A stretch of DNA of 64,000 nt from Vibrio splendidus (GCF_024347615.1 NZ_AP025509.1:1922001-1986000); one strand, 5' to 3'; shown: positions 49,152 through 58,629, numbered from the stretch's first letter. A program made the numbers and translations. Notes: generated by a model not told the origin, from the letters alone.

Positions 49152-49166
49152 TTAAGCTTTGCTTAA
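49152..49166. promoter_or_regulatory. LysR-type operator A2
   Basis: TTAAGCTTTGCTTAA, inside a larger hairpin AGCCTATTAAGC...GCTTAATAGGCT followed by TTTT, 107 bases before the gene at 49273. It could work as an operator, as a terminator for the decayed upstream gene, or both. Confidence 0.55.
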
Positions 49167-49272
49167 TAGGCTTTTTCATAACACTCAATATGCTCATGTT
49201 TAATGATTTATTACTATACATTCAACTTATAAATACTTAATGGCAAGGAGGTCACTATCAAAGGTTCTATCT

Positions 49273-49986
49273 ATGAAAAAGCTCTGTTTACTCGTTATCC
49301 CTTTCTTATCTTTCCCTGTTTCTGCTGATTGGCAAGAAGCGGTCGATTTGGTGGGTGAAACGTTCAATATTTCGGTTAGTAAGAGTGATTTTCTTGGTAA
49401 AAGTAATAACGATGACTTAACGTACACACTATATGGTTCTTATAACTTAAATGATGATTGGCGCATTTTTGGTCAAGCAGATACGGACCACTTCCTGGAG
49501 CTAGGGGTTGGGTATTCGTTTATTTTAGCAGACCAAATCTACAATGAAGTGACCACCTCTGTTGGTGGGAACGATGACAATGTGATGGTGTACAGTGCTG
49601 GGCTATTCAGTGCGATTGGTTGGAACGATTTTGTTTTTTATTCAAACGTTTCATCTCAGTATATCGATAATCGAATTACTGACTTTCCAGATTTGAAAGT
49701 ACGTTTGGAAAAGATCAGCTTAGATAAAACCATTGGTACATTTTATGAGGTCAATTCATGGCTGTCAGCGTCATTGTCTTATACTCATGAAGCGACACAT
49801 TATAATAAAATTAAGGTGCACTCTTTTAAACTGTACCGCGAAGGTGAATATAAACAGTATATATCTCCAGGGATCACCGTAAACATCTTCGGTGTAAAGC
49901 CCACGATTTCGTACAACTATTACTTTGACGATAAAGACCCTAAAGAGAGCAGTTACTTCGACTTTAGCTTGAACTTCGATTTTTAG
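49273..49986 (+). CDS. Outer-membrane beta-barrel-like protein
   Basis: This is a 237-residue exported protein I do not recognise by name. The signal peptide is MKKLCLLVIPFLSFPVSA. The mature part is made of alternating amphipathic strands (YTLYGSYNLNDDWRIFGQAD, HFLELGVGYSF, TISYNYYF) and ends in FDFSLNFDF with a terminal phenylalanine, so it probably is an outer-membrane barrel. I chose the ATG at 49273 with AAAGG upstream, since the frame's earlier ATG at 49240 would bury the signal. A decayed copy lies directly upstream. Confidence 0.72.
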   Translation: MKKLCLLVIPFLSFPVSADWQEAVDLVGETFNISVSKSDFLGKSNNDDLTYTLYGSYNLNDDWRIFGQADTDHFLELGVGYSFILADQIYNEVTTSVGGNDDNVMVYSAGLFSAIGWNDFVFYSNVSSQYIDNRITDFPDLKVRLEKISLDKTIGTFYEVNSWLSASLSYTHEATHYNKIKVHSFKLYREGEYKQYISPGITVNIFGVKPTISYNYYFDDKDPKESSYFDFSLNFDF

Positions 49987-50121
49987 TAAATCACAATGAT
50001 TTGGATATCTTATAGATGACGGTTAAACGAACTATAACCCTATGGTAGGTATCACCGCATGGCTATGGATTGCATCTCTGTGTCCAAAGCCATTGATTTA
50101 GCCCATATTACTTATGATGCT

Positions 50122-51387
50122 TTAGCTAATATTAAAACTATTTCTTGTTGTTCTTTTCACTTTATAAAGGTTGTTGTCGGCAGCTTTGAAGAGTGATGCT
50201 TGGCAGTTATTCGCTGATGATAGCAAGGCCCCACCAATACTGACCGTTAGTCTATCGGCACTAGGATGAGCCAATTCGAGGTCTCTTACTTTCTGGTTAA
50301 TCTTCATTGCAACGGTTTTAAGGCCGAGCATGTGAGTGTTCGGCAAAATGAAAGCAAACTCATCTCCACCGTAACGAGCAACAATATCTTCAGGCCTTTT
50401 CACACAAGACTGAAGAGTCGTTGCGACCAATTTAATGTATTTATCGCCCACATCATGCCCCATGCAGTCGTTAATTTGCTTAAAATGGTCAATGTCTACG
50501 ATCAAGAGACCGAGCTCAGTATTAGCTCGTTGTGTTCGACGAATTTCATCGTTAAGTTTTCGGTCAAAATAGCGACGATTATACAAATTCGAGAGTGCAT
50601 CTATGTGACTTGTATGACCGAGTTTTACATTTAGAGATTCGATTTGCATATTTTGTAATGTAATTCGTCGTAAGAATTTTTGCTCTCGCAGAGAGGCGAT
50701 GAATTTTTTATGTGTGTATTGGTATCCTGACATTCCAATATAGACAGTCCAGATAACGATTACAGAGCATGAAAAATAAAAATGGCTATTGAGATTGATC
50801 TCTGGATAAATGAATTTAAGGGTGATGAAGCTAAGCCCAAAGTTGAGACCAAAAAGAGGGAGCAGTACTACTTTTTTTAGCAAAAATAGTCTCGACAGTA
50901 ATGTCATTGAAATAATGCTTATGGGCGCATAGGTTAATGAGTGAGTCAGTGTGATCGCATTAATGATGGAAAGGTTACTCGAGAGTATAAATAAACATCC
51001 TATGTTTAATTTATAACTCGGTGAAAACCTAGCGACGATTAAATAAGTACTAAAACAAATAATTGGAGAAACGCACACCAAAAAGAACTTGATGAAAGTA
51101 ATACTATAGGGTGACGTAATGACGGCGCTTCGAATAGCCCACGAGTCCATTGTGAGTGCGAGTACCAACGATATAAGCCCAAATATTAAAGACGTTAGTT
51201 TCAGATTTTTATGATTATGAATGACTTGATGGTCTTTGAAGTTGGTGCTTAAGGTTTTTATAGGGATCACCAATACGTCATATCGGGTAGGGTTTGAATA
51301 AATTGTTTCTATGTATATTAAACAAAGAGAAGGTAAGTTTTTATTACTTACCTTCGTATACGTTATGCTGAATAAATATAACCACAA
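50122..51387 (-). CDS. Membrane diguanylate cyclase (GGDEF)
   Basis: This makes the second messenger cyclic di-GMP. The N-terminal half has about six hydrophobic helices of unknown sensory type. The C-terminal domain has LSNLYNRRYFD, DIDHFKQINDCMGHDVGD and the active site RYGGDEFAF. The inhibitory I-site is present as RPED five residues before GGDEF. No EAL or receiver domain is present. The start is uncertain; the first ~55 residues before STNFKDHQVIH look unlike a normal N-terminus, so translation may begin further in. It converges with the outer-membrane-like gene at 49273 and lies downstream of a DUF1254 gene on the same strand (42 bases apart). Confidence 0.85.
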   Translation of the reverse strand: MWLYLFSITYTKVSNKNLPSLCLIYIETIYSNPTRYDVLVIPIKTLSTNFKDHQVIHNHKNLKLTSLIFGLISLVLALTMDSWAIRSAVITSPYSITFIKFFLVCVSPIICFSTYLIVARFSPSYKLNIGCLFILSSNLSIINAITLTHSLTYAPISIISMTLLSRLFLLKKVVLLPLFGLNFGLSFITLKFIYPEINLNSHFYFSCSVIVIWTVYIGMSGYQYTHKKFIASLREQKFLRRITLQNMQIESLNVKLGHTSHIDALSNLYNRRYFDRKLNDEIRRTQRANTELGLLIVDIDHFKQINDCMGHDVGDKYIKLVATTLQSCVKRPEDIVARYGGDEFAFILPNTHMLGLKTVAMKINQKVRDLELAHPSADRLTVSIGGALLSSANNCQASLFKAADNNLYKVKRTTRNSFNIS

Positions 51388-51429
51388 TTAGAGATGAACG
51401 TTGTCGTGAAACTCTAACGGTGATTAAGT

Positions 51430-52503
51430 TTATTGCGTAACAGGGGTTACTGGCATTGAACGTAATGATTGTAGATAGTCGATGGTTTCTTCTACATTAG
51501 CAGGTTCATAAAAACGAACAATTGCAGCCCAATTATCTTCAACGCTTAGGTTGTAAGCAGAAAGTTTAGGATCGTCACAATTAAAGAAAGCAGATAGAGT
51601 GCCATCATCATTTTGACGCATATCATCGCCTTCAATGTTGAATCCATCTTTAGCAATCCAACCATCTGCGCCATATGTGGTGATAGAGAAATAGCCACCA
51701 ACAGCCGTGTTCAAATTTGGTTTTGGAATACGCCACTCTTGACAAGAAGTAGAGCCTTCATCTGTAATTCGCTCTAAGTAAGCAGCGGTAGATGGTGGAA
51801 GCCCAGCCCAGCCATAAGCAGCCCCATAACGGTAATCCAATGGATAAGCGTCGTCAGAACGGAATGAACGCTCTGCCGTTGGCATATAACCACCTTGCAT
51901 CGCGCTTGTGATCAGCGATAGGCGGTAATCTATGACGTCTTTTTCTAAATAGCCTTTACCTTCATATGAAACGTTAGAATTGGCTTCAACTTTTAGGAGC
52001 TCTTGTCGGCGCACAGAGTCAGCCATATCTGCCGTGACTTTAGTGCGAGCCAGAATGAACACATGCGTTCCCGATGTTAGGTCATCAGGAGTGATCGTAA
52101 CTGACTCTCCACGACGAACCACAACATTCAGTCGATGGTTTTCATCGAGCAGTTGCATCATTTGATATTCGTCATTGTTAGTATCTGTGACCGTAAAAGT
52201 CGCCCCTTTGGACACATCAACAACCATTGTAGAATAAAGCATGTCAGCATTAGATCGGATGATAGTTTGGTTGTCGATGGTGACTGGAGCATCATGTTTC
52301 CATGCATTTACACCAACAAGGTCTTGAGTTTCTAGGAAGTTCCAATCAGATTCAGCTTCAACGTAATTGTCCCAATTAACACCACCTTTGGCCGGCAATA
52401 CAAATTCGCTTGCATTAGAAGGTGTTTCTACAACGTAGTTAGTTGATGCAACGCTACCAACAGAGATCGTGGCGAGAGTTAATGCCAATAATGATTTTTT
52501 CAT
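51430..52503 (-). CDS. Secreted DUF1254/DUF1214 protein, copy 1
   Basis: This is a 357-residue exported protein. The signal peptide is MKKSLLALTLATISVGSVAS. The DUF1254-like half contains QTIIRSNADMLYSTMVVDVS and MQLLDENHRL. The DUF1214-like half has GGYFSITTYGADGWIAKDGF and NDDGTLSAFFNC. It ends in a short helix (VEETIDYLQSLRSMP). It is closest in this window to the copy at 60744. The function of this family is unknown. It is divergent from a LysR regulator at 52784, with one TTAAG-N5-CTTAA palindrome between them. Confidence 0.82.
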   Translation of the reverse strand: MKKSLLALTLATISVGSVASTNYVVETPSNASEFVLPAKGGVNWDNYVEAESDWNFLETQDLVGVNAWKHDAPVTIDNQTIIRSNADMLYSTMVVDVSKGATFTVTDTNNDEYQMMQLLDENHRLNVVVRRGESVTITPDDLTSGTHVFILARTKVTADMADSVRRQELLKVEANSNVSYEGKGYLEKDVIDYRLSLITSAMQGGYMPTAERSFRSDDAYPLDYRYGAAYGWAGLPPSTAAYLERITDEGSTSCQEWRIPKPNLNTAVGGYFSITTYGADGWIAKDGFNIEGDDMRQNDDGTLSAFFNCDDPKLSAYNLSVEDNWAAIVRFYEPANVEETIDYLQSLRSMPVTPVTQ

Positions 52504-52783
52504 ACAAAATAGCCTTTTATTTAGTGACGAGAAAGCTCGTCGTTAGCACCTAGACATAAGCTGTAATTACCGAGCTAGGTAACAAAATAAAATCAATCTA
52601 TACAAAGTCTTGAGTCAACTTTCCCTATTAAATGAGGTCGTTCTGCAACTCAGAGTTTTTAGGGGTAGTAGTTCGTCTTTGAAAGTGATGGCGAGATTAT
52701 ATGGTTTCATTCACAGGTAGAATATTTAACAAATCAAAACTTACTGTTAAGCTAAGCTTAATATGTAATGTTCTGGTGATAGT
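52504..52783. other. Divergent promoter region between DUF1254 copy 1 and its LysR
   Basis: The region contains no gene. It has the palindrome TTAAGCTAAGCTTAA near its right end and A/T-rich promoter-like sequence. Confidence 0.5.
52747..52761. promoter_or_regulatory. LysR-type operator A3
   Basis: TTAAGCTAAGCTTAA is a perfect palindrome 22 bases before the LysR start at 52784, suited to autoregulation, and shared with sites before the other genes of this locus. Confidence 0.65.
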
Positions 52784-53704
52784 ATGAAAAAAGATAACTT
52801 TAAGAATTTAGATTTGAACTTATTGAAGCTGTTTTCTGTGGTTTATGAGTACAAAAACCTTAAACGCTCCTCTGAAGTACTATTCATCTCCCCCCCAGCA
52901 GTGAGCCAGAATATCAACAAGTTGAGAAATCACTTTGAAGATGAGCTATTTGTTAAGACTCCAAAGGGGTTTGATTCTACGCCATTTGCAGACAGTTTAT
53001 TTGAGTCATTGTCACCAATTTTGTCGCAGCTTCATACCGCGGTGAACGGACACCATGAGTTTGATCCTTCAGAATTAGAGGGGGTTATTACGATTGATAT
53101 GGGACAGCAAATTATTCCTTGGTTATCACCCATGTTGTTTGCACAAATTAAGGCTGAAAGCCCGAATGTCGCGTTTGCTTCTCACAATATGACCAATGAT
53201 ACTCCAGCGATGTTAAAAAGTGACCAAGTAGATATGGCGGTTCAATTTCAGTTTGCCAATACAACGAAAGATATCTATGAACTGCCGCTCGGGGAGCTAA
53301 ACTTTGTCGCAATTGTCAGAGAAGATCACCCAGTGAAAGAAAGCGAAGTGACCATCGAGCAATTGTTAGAGTATGACTTTGCATTAGTAGAAATGCCTTT
53401 TTTTAACACTTTTCATACGACACGCCTTGAAGCTCTCATAGCTAAACGAGGGTTGCATATGAAGGTTGCTCACAGGAGTTCTTCAGTTATCAGTGTATTA
53501 GACGTGGCACGTAATTCAGATTTAGTTATTTCTGGAGTAGAGCAATTTGTTGGTCATAGTGAAACAGGGCTTCGAGCTATAAAGGTATCTAATTTAAATG
53601 AAATAAGTTCATACCCGATATGTGCTTATATACATAAGAAAAATAGGCAAAGTAAGAAGCACCAATGGCTTTATGAGATGATTAAAAAACAAGTATCATC
53701 ATAA
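52784..53704 (+). CDS. LysR-family regulator (locus regulator candidate)
   Basis: This is a 306-residue regulator. LKRSSEVLFISPPAVSQNINKL is the DNA-binding helix-turn-helix. The effector domain is of ordinary length, with EMPFFNTFHTTRLEAL in its second lobe. It lacks cysteine-based sensing motifs. Its start region carries operator A3, and very similar palindromes lie before three secreted-protein genes nearby, so it is the best candidate for their regulator. Confidence 0.85.
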   Translation: MKKDNFKNLDLNLLKLFSVVYEYKNLKRSSEVLFISPPAVSQNINKLRNHFEDELFVKTPKGFDSTPFADSLFESLSPILSQLHTAVNGHHEFDPSELEGVITIDMGQQIIPWLSPMLFAQIKAESPNVAFASHNMTNDTPAMLKSDQVDMAVQFQFANTTKDIYELPLGELNFVAIVREDHPVKESEVTIEQLLEYDFALVEMPFFNTFHTTRLEALIAKRGLHMKVAHRSSSVISVLDVARNSDLVISGVEQFVGHSETGLRAIKVSNLNEISSYPICAYIHKKNRQSKKHQWLYEMIKKQVSS

Positions 53705-53782
53705 AGTTCTTTTAGGGGGTATATAAATTAATTAGGCCCTTTTCATTGGTATTAACTCAATGCCGTTATTCCATCGAAAGTG

Positions 53783-53797
53783 TTAAGTGCTGCTTAA
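53783..53797. promoter_or_regulatory. LysR-type operator A4
   Basis: TTAAGTGCTGCTTAA, inside a longer GTGTTAAG...CTTAATACAC palindrome, 107 bases before the DUF1254 gene at 53905. Confidence 0.6.
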
Positions 53798-53904
53798 TAC
53801 ACTATTTATTATATCCAAATATTCAAGTCTTCAAGTGCACTCTATTATAGTCCTTCCAATGACACCTTATGGCCATTAGGCTTGCTACGCTACAGGTAAT
53901 TCAA

Positions 53905-54972
53905 ATGAAAAAATCTATAATTGCACTTTCTATCGCGGCACTTTCTTTTACAGCGCTTGCTGCTGACCACCACGTTTCAATCCCTGAGATTGATTCAAGC
54001 AATTGGGCAGTAAACCCAGTTGACCACGGTATGACTGCTGGTGAATTCATTACTGCTGAAGTCAGTGCATTCATGAATCACTTCATCAAGATGAACGGTA
54101 TTAACAACTTCCACCACTGGCCTGAGCTTACTCGTGCTGATGACCACTTCGTTGTTTCTCCGAACCAAGACACAGTGTACTCACTCGTTATCGTGAACAC
54201 GTCTCAAGACTTTACTCTTGAGTTACCAGATACTGGCGACCGTTTCATTACAACTCACGTAATGGATGGAAACCACAGCACTCCGTTCTACCTATACGGT
54301 GGCGGTACTTACGAATTTAAAGCAACTGACTTCGAAACTGAATTCGCTATGCTTGGTTTCCGTGTAGGTACTGATGGATCAGAAGAAGATGCTGAATACA
54401 TCCGTACTCACATCCAACCCAAAATGGCAGTACACGGTACAGCGACAAACGACGTTCTTCCAATGCCTGACCTAGAGACTCTAGTTAAAGTTCGTACTGC
54501 TCTTATCACTGAGTACGACAAGCTAGATAGCACTTCTGGTGTTATGACTGACTCTGTTGCAGCTCAAACTGACTGGGAAAAGTTCACTTACGTATCTGCG
54601 GGTGCTCTAGTGCTTTCTCCTGACCGCACAGCAATGTACCACCCATACGCATTCGAAGGTGCTGTAGGCGGTAAATGTTACGAAGCTACTTACCCTGCTG
54701 TGCCTGCTGAAGAGTTCTTCTCTATCACAGTATACGGTCAAGATAAGTACCTAATGGGTAACGAAGATAACGTTGTATCTTCTCAACAAGATGCAATCAT
54801 CAAAGCTGATGGTTCATTCGACGTTGTATACGGTGATTACTCTTGTAAGCAAGAAGGTAAGAACTTCGTTTACACACCTAAAGATAACTGGTCATTTCTA
54901 ATGCGCGCATACCGTCCAAACGTAGATGCATTCAACGCTTACGTAATGCCAGAGATTAAACGAGTTAAATAA
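53905..54972 (+). CDS. Secreted DUF1254/DUF1214 protein, copy 2
   Basis: This is a 355-residue exported protein with signal MKKSIIALSIAALSFTALA. The first half contains VNPVDHGMTAGEFITAE and SPNQDTVYSLVIVNTSQ, and the second EEFFSITVYGQDKYLMGNED. Two cysteines (GKCYEATY and YSCKQEG) could form a disulfide. It is closest to copy 3 at 56544, sharing WAVNP-DHGM, TAMY and CY-ATY patterns. The codons are strongly biased, suggesting high expression. I used the ATG at 53905, which gives a clean signal peptide. It lies 200 bases after the LysR gene. Confidence 0.82.
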   Translation: MKKSIIALSIAALSFTALAADHHVSIPEIDSSNWAVNPVDHGMTAGEFITAEVSAFMNHFIKMNGINNFHHWPELTRADDHFVVSPNQDTVYSLVIVNTSQDFTLELPDTGDRFITTHVMDGNHSTPFYLYGGGTYEFKATDFETEFAMLGFRVGTDGSEEDAEYIRTHIQPKMAVHGTATNDVLPMPDLETLVKVRTALITEYDKLDSTSGVMTDSVAAQTDWEKFTYVSAGALVLSPDRTAMYHPYAFEGAVGGKCYEATYPAVPAEEFFSITVYGQDKYLMGNEDNVVSSQQDAIIKADGSFDVVYGDYSCKQEGKNFVYTPKDNWSFLMRAYRPNVDAFNAYVMPEIKRVK

Positions 54973-55021
54973 TATTCAATTTGTCGTGGTCTGTTCCATT
55001 TAAAGCACGTTGACGTTTTAT

Positions 55022-55050
55022 AGCCAGTAGCTCAAGTTACTGGCTTTTTT
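55022..55050 (+). terminator. Terminator of DUF1254 copy 2
   Basis: AGCCAGTA and TACTGGCT arms around a short loop, followed by T6. Confidence 0.8.
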
Positions 55051-55153
55051 ACGTTTCATTTCCCTAATTACTGCGGGTGTAGTGGTACGTTGAACTAGGC
55101 CATCTAGTAAGAGGTAGGCAAAGTATCCCTACTGCCACTTGCAATACTAGACG

Positions 55154-55297
55154 TTATCCGAAGGCAATTAATAGAGCTGAATCTCTAAGTGGGTTTTGTC
55201 CAGAGGCGTATCGGCGAGGTGTTTCGTAACTCACATTTGCCCCGAAGTGAGTCAGTGTAAAATTGAGGTTAATTCCAATTTCCGCTGTTTGACTTAC
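55154..55297 (-). pseudogene. Possible remnant of an outer-membrane protein C-terminus
   Basis: A stop-free stretch of 47 codons on the minus strand reads VSQTAEIGINLNFTLTHFG and ANVSYETPRRYASGQ, and ends with ALLIAFG. It has the alternating pattern of a barrel strand but no start codon, and a TAA precedes it by three codons. It may be the debris of a lost gene; the evidence is weak. Confidence 0.3.
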
Positions 55298-55550
55298 TTT
55301 TCCTTATGTCTAGAACTCTAATTATTTGGTCTATTTTTCTAATCCATTACACGCTAATCGGGCTTTAAGTTTGTGACACAATTGAGTGCGGATAAGCGAG
55401 TTTATTACAGTATGTCACACAGGTATGAGGCTTGTATGGAATACTTATTTTAGTCACTGCTGGTTTAGAGGTTACGCTGTGCCGCCCTTTTTGTGCTAAG
55501 GAGGTTCATTTTGGTATAATGTGTTAACCCTACTCAACAAGTGGATAGAC

Positions 55551-56384
55551 ATGGACTTAAATCTAATTATCCCTTTCGTACGTGTTTACGAACTCAACAG
55601 CATTACTCAGGCTGCTGACGTTTTGGACGTTACCCAGCCAGCTATGTCTGCGAGCATTAAACGTTTAGAACAACAGTTGGGTAAAGCGTTGTTTGTTCGT
55701 CATGGTCGCAGGCTTGAGCCCACATCTGATGCTCACGCCCTTGCTGGACATTTTAAAGAGATAGAACATAGACTTGAATTAGCGCTGGATAAACCCAGAG
55801 AGTTCACCGTCTATGCTCCCGAACACATCGTGATTCAGCTGCCAGTGATTGAAGGGGTGAAGTTAATTGAGAACCCGTTGTCTGAGTATCTTGTTCTTGA
55901 CCACTTACGTCACGATAAGATCGACATGGCGATTGAGTCCCGCTTTAAGCAAGAAAAAGAGCAGGCATTTGTGTATGAACATATCCAGGAGATAGGCCTT
56001 GTTTACGTTTGCCGTCAAGACCATCCAACAATCGGAGATTCAGTTACGTTAGAAGAGTTTTACGATCTTGAACACGTGACGCTGACTTATACGGTGCGTG
56101 AGGTCTCTGGTATTGAGAAGCTAGCTAAAATGAATCTGCCGAGGAAGATTGTTAAGCAGGTAACAAGTCCAAGCTCGATGCTGCTGTGTGTGCGACACTC
56201 CGATGCTATCTGTGCAACTAATGATAACGACCCGTTAATCGAGGAGCTTGGATTGAAGAAGATTCAGGTGCCTTTCCCTATTGACCCTATTCAAGTTGAT
56301 CTGGTCTATCATAAAAAATACTCAAATAATCAAAGCCATGCGGCAATTCGCGCTCAGCTTCATCAGTATCTGAAAAACATATAG
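55551..56384 (+). CDS. LysR-family regulator adjacent to DUF1254 copy 3
   Basis: This is a 277-residue regulator. SITQAADVLDVTQPAMSASIK is the helix-turn-helix. The effector domain is shorter than usual and contains LVYVCRQDHPTIGDSVTLEE. I chose the ATG at 55551, since the DLNLIIPFVRVYE start is typical of the family. It is on the same strand as and 160 bases upstream of the DUF1254 gene, with palindrome B1 between them. Confidence 0.85.
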   Translation: MDLNLIIPFVRVYELNSITQAADVLDVTQPAMSASIKRLEQQLGKALFVRHGRRLEPTSDAHALAGHFKEIEHRLELALDKPREFTVYAPEHIVIQLPVIEGVKLIENPLSEYLVLDHLRHDKIDMAIESRFKQEKEQAFVYEHIQEIGLVYVCRQDHPTIGDSVTLEEFYDLEHVTLTYTVREVSGIEKLAKMNLPRKIVKQVTSPSSMLLCVRHSDAICATNDNDPLIEELGLKKIQVPFPIDPIQVDLVYHKKYSNNQSHAAIRAQLHQYLKNI

Positions 56385-56420
56385 CGCCCTACCAAACGAT
56401 CTTTTTACTTGAATATCTAT

Positions 56421-56447
56421 CTCTACATAAACCGTGTTTATGTAGAG
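56421..56447. promoter_or_regulatory. LysR-type operator B1
   Basis: CTCTACATAAAC and GTTTATGTAGAG are perfect 12-bp arms around CGT, about 97 bases before DUF1254 copy 3. A degenerate copy precedes copy 4. It is likely bound by the LysR at 55551 or the one at 61967. Confidence 0.65.
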
Positions 56448-56543
56448 CATTAATTACCGCTACTACTTCCTCTCAATATTTCTAATTACATTAACCATAT
56501 CACCGTTACTGGTAAAAATTAGAAATTTAACGAGGAAACTGTA

Positions 56544-57689
56544 ATGAAAAAGACCATCTTAGCGACGTTAGTTGCTGCTACCTCTTTCGGTGCTGTTGCA
56601 TCTACTCCAGCTTATGAAGCGAACTCTGAGTTTTACTCAGCTGAGTCGATTGAGCTTATGAGCGCTATTGATTCTTCTGGTTGGGCTGTTAATCCTGAAG
56701 ATCACGGTATGATGGCTCAAGAATTTGTTCACCAAGAAGCTCGTTTCTTCATCAATAACTTTGTTAACAACTTCAAAGCAGGCTGGAACAACGTACACAA
56801 CTTCCGTCAGCTTAACCAAGTTGGTGACACATGGGTTGTAACACCTGCGCTTGATCACCTGTACTCTGTAGGTGGTGTCGATACTTCCAAGCCATTTTCT
56901 GTAACTGTTCCTTCAAACGGTGATAAGTTCCAGTCTCTACACATTCAAACTTCAAACCACACAATCCCAGTGTACGAAGTTGAAGCAGGAACTTACCACT
57001 TCACTCCAGACATGTTCGATACTCGTTTCGTAGCAATCGGTATCCGTCTAGCTACTGACGGTACTGAAGAAGATATGGCTCGCCTACGTGTTCTTCAAGA
57101 TCAAATCGAAATCGTTGGTGGTGGTGACGGTGAAGGTTTCGAAGCTCCTGACCTAGACCGCATGTTCAAAGTACGTGCAGCATTGATGGAAGGGTACAAT
57201 AACCACTTATCTGTTGCTCAAGACAAGCACATCGAGTGGGACATCTCTGACGTAACTAACTGGGAAGGTCTAACATACGCAAACGCTGGGGCTTGGGGTC
57301 TATCTCCACACGATACAGCAATGTACCCAGTATACGCTAAAGAAGGCGTTAAAGGCGGTGAGTGCTACACAGCGACATACCGCGCCCCTAAGTCAGTGGA
57401 CCCACGAGGTTATTACTCTATCACTGTTTACGGTGAAGATAAGTTCTTAATGACCAATGAGAACAATATCGTATCAACGAACCAAGGCCTAACGACTAAC
57501 GAAGACGGTACATTCACCGTGGTATTCGGTGGCGAGCAGTGTGGTGAATACGCTGAAAAAACTGGCGTAAACTACGCGGCAACTCCTGCTGATAACTGGG
57601 GCTTCACACTACGAGTGTACCTACCAGATGTAGCTGACGTTCAAGACTGGGAAGCTAACATGCCAGAAATCCAGCCACTAAAAATCTAA
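56544..57689 (+). CDS. Secreted DUF1254/DUF1214 protein, copy 3
   Basis: This is a 381-residue exported protein with signal MKKTILATLVAATSFGAVA. The first half has WAVNPEDHGMMAQEFVHQE and VVTPALDHLYSVGGVDTSK, and the second has LSPHDTAMYPVY and YYSITVYGEDKFLMTNEN. Cysteines occur in GGECYTATY and GEQCGEY. It is the paralogue of copy 2. Codons are strongly biased. The ribosome-binding site is CGAGGAAA. Its upstream neighbour is the LysR at 55551. Confidence 0.83.
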   Translation: MKKTILATLVAATSFGAVASTPAYEANSEFYSAESIELMSAIDSSGWAVNPEDHGMMAQEFVHQEARFFINNFVNNFKAGWNNVHNFRQLNQVGDTWVVTPALDHLYSVGGVDTSKPFSVTVPSNGDKFQSLHIQTSNHTIPVYEVEAGTYHFTPDMFDTRFVAIGIRLATDGTEEDMARLRVLQDQIEIVGGGDGEGFEAPDLDRMFKVRAALMEGYNNHLSVAQDKHIEWDISDVTNWEGLTYANAGAWGLSPHDTAMYPVYAKEGVKGGECYTATYRAPKSVDPRGYYSITVYGEDKFLMTNENNIVSTNQGLTTNEDGTFTVVFGGEQCGEYAEKTGVNYAATPADNWGFTLRVYLPDVADVQDWEANMPEIQPLKI

Positions 57690-57804
57690 CACTCTTATCG
57701 TTACTTAAGTTACTTGATTAAAAGTGATCGTTTCGCTCATGGATGAGCATTTTCAATTGCAGTAATACGCGTATAAACATGCGCGTCTAACCAAGGATTC
57801 ATCC

Positions 57805-58629
57805 ATGAAAATTGACTTAGATACATTTGTGCCGCGCACATTAGCGGTAGGCATTGTTGCAGCTCTAATTTGTGTTCCTTCTGTCGCAAAAGCAGAAGAC
57901 TCTGTCCAAGACATGAGTGACCCACTGGCTGTTTACACTCAGGCCGGTGCAGGCTACAGCGATAAAGGACTGAACTTAAAGTTTGGTCAAACTTACGATA
58001 CGGGTTCAGACACCACTATGGGTATGAACGTATTGGAGATTAAAGGGATCGCAGGTGATGCCATTGGCTTCCGTGATAACGATAAAGCTAAGTTCGGCAG
58101 TGTCGATGATTCAATAGACTCGGTACGTTTTCGTAACTTCACGGTTGATCTAACCAATGGGCGAGGTGCTCAAGTTGACGTGAACTATAACTTCGATACT
58201 AACCAAGGTTCTGCATCGTATAGCTTCATTCAAGCGTTGCCAAAGTTTGGCCCTGTGAACTTATATCCTCTAGCAGGAGCAGGTATTGCTGCAGGTGAGC
58301 CTCTAACTGATAAGTCTCGCTCTGATGCCGATGAACTGCATGACCGTTATGACATGCATGGCACATTTTATGTCGCGGGCATGTACGCAAAAATAGAAAT
58401 TACCGACAAGATCTGGTTGAACTATAACCCGATGTACATGGGCACAATCAGCGGCTCAGATACCTACAAAAATGGTGCGTTCTATGGTGATGACTCAATC
58501 ATGACTCACGAGTTTGCAGCGTCATACCAAATCAACCCACGCCTCAATGTTCGCTACTTTGCGAACTGGAATGAAGAGGTTGATTTCGAAGATGGTGATC
58601 ACCGTATCGAATTTAACTACCAATTCTAG
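57805..58629 (+). CDS. Outer-membrane-barrel-like exported protein
   Basis: This is a 274-residue protein I do not recognise. The signal peptide ends near VAKAED. The mature protein has many alternating strands (VDVNYNFDTNQGSASYSF, LYPLAGAGIAAGEP, INPRLNVRYFANWN) and ends HRIEFNYQF with terminal phenylalanine, typical of outer-membrane barrels. It lies 115 bases after DUF1254 copy 3 and 140 bases before the PafA-like gene, with a terminator between it and the latter. Confidence 0.72.
   Translation: MKIDLDTFVPRTLAVGIVAALICVPSVAKAEDSVQDMSDPLAVYTQAGAGYSDKGLNLKFGQTYDTGSDTTMGMNVLEIKGIAGDAIGFRDNDKAKFGSVDDSIDSVRFRNFTVDLTNGRGAQVDVNYNFDTNQGSASYSFIQALPKFGPVNLYPLAGAGIAAGEPLTDKSRSDADELHDRYDMHGTFYVAGMYAKIEITDKIWLNYNPMYMGTISGSDTYKNGAFYGDDSIMTHEFAASYQINPRLNVRYFANWNEEVDFEDGDHRIEFNYQF

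Larger units (their letters stand above)
54973..55550. other. Long intergenic region before a LysR gene
   Basis: It contains the terminator at 55022-55050 and a minus-strand frame at 55154-55297 described separately. The rest holds promoter sequence of the LysR gene at 55551; I see no other gene. Confidence 0.45.
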
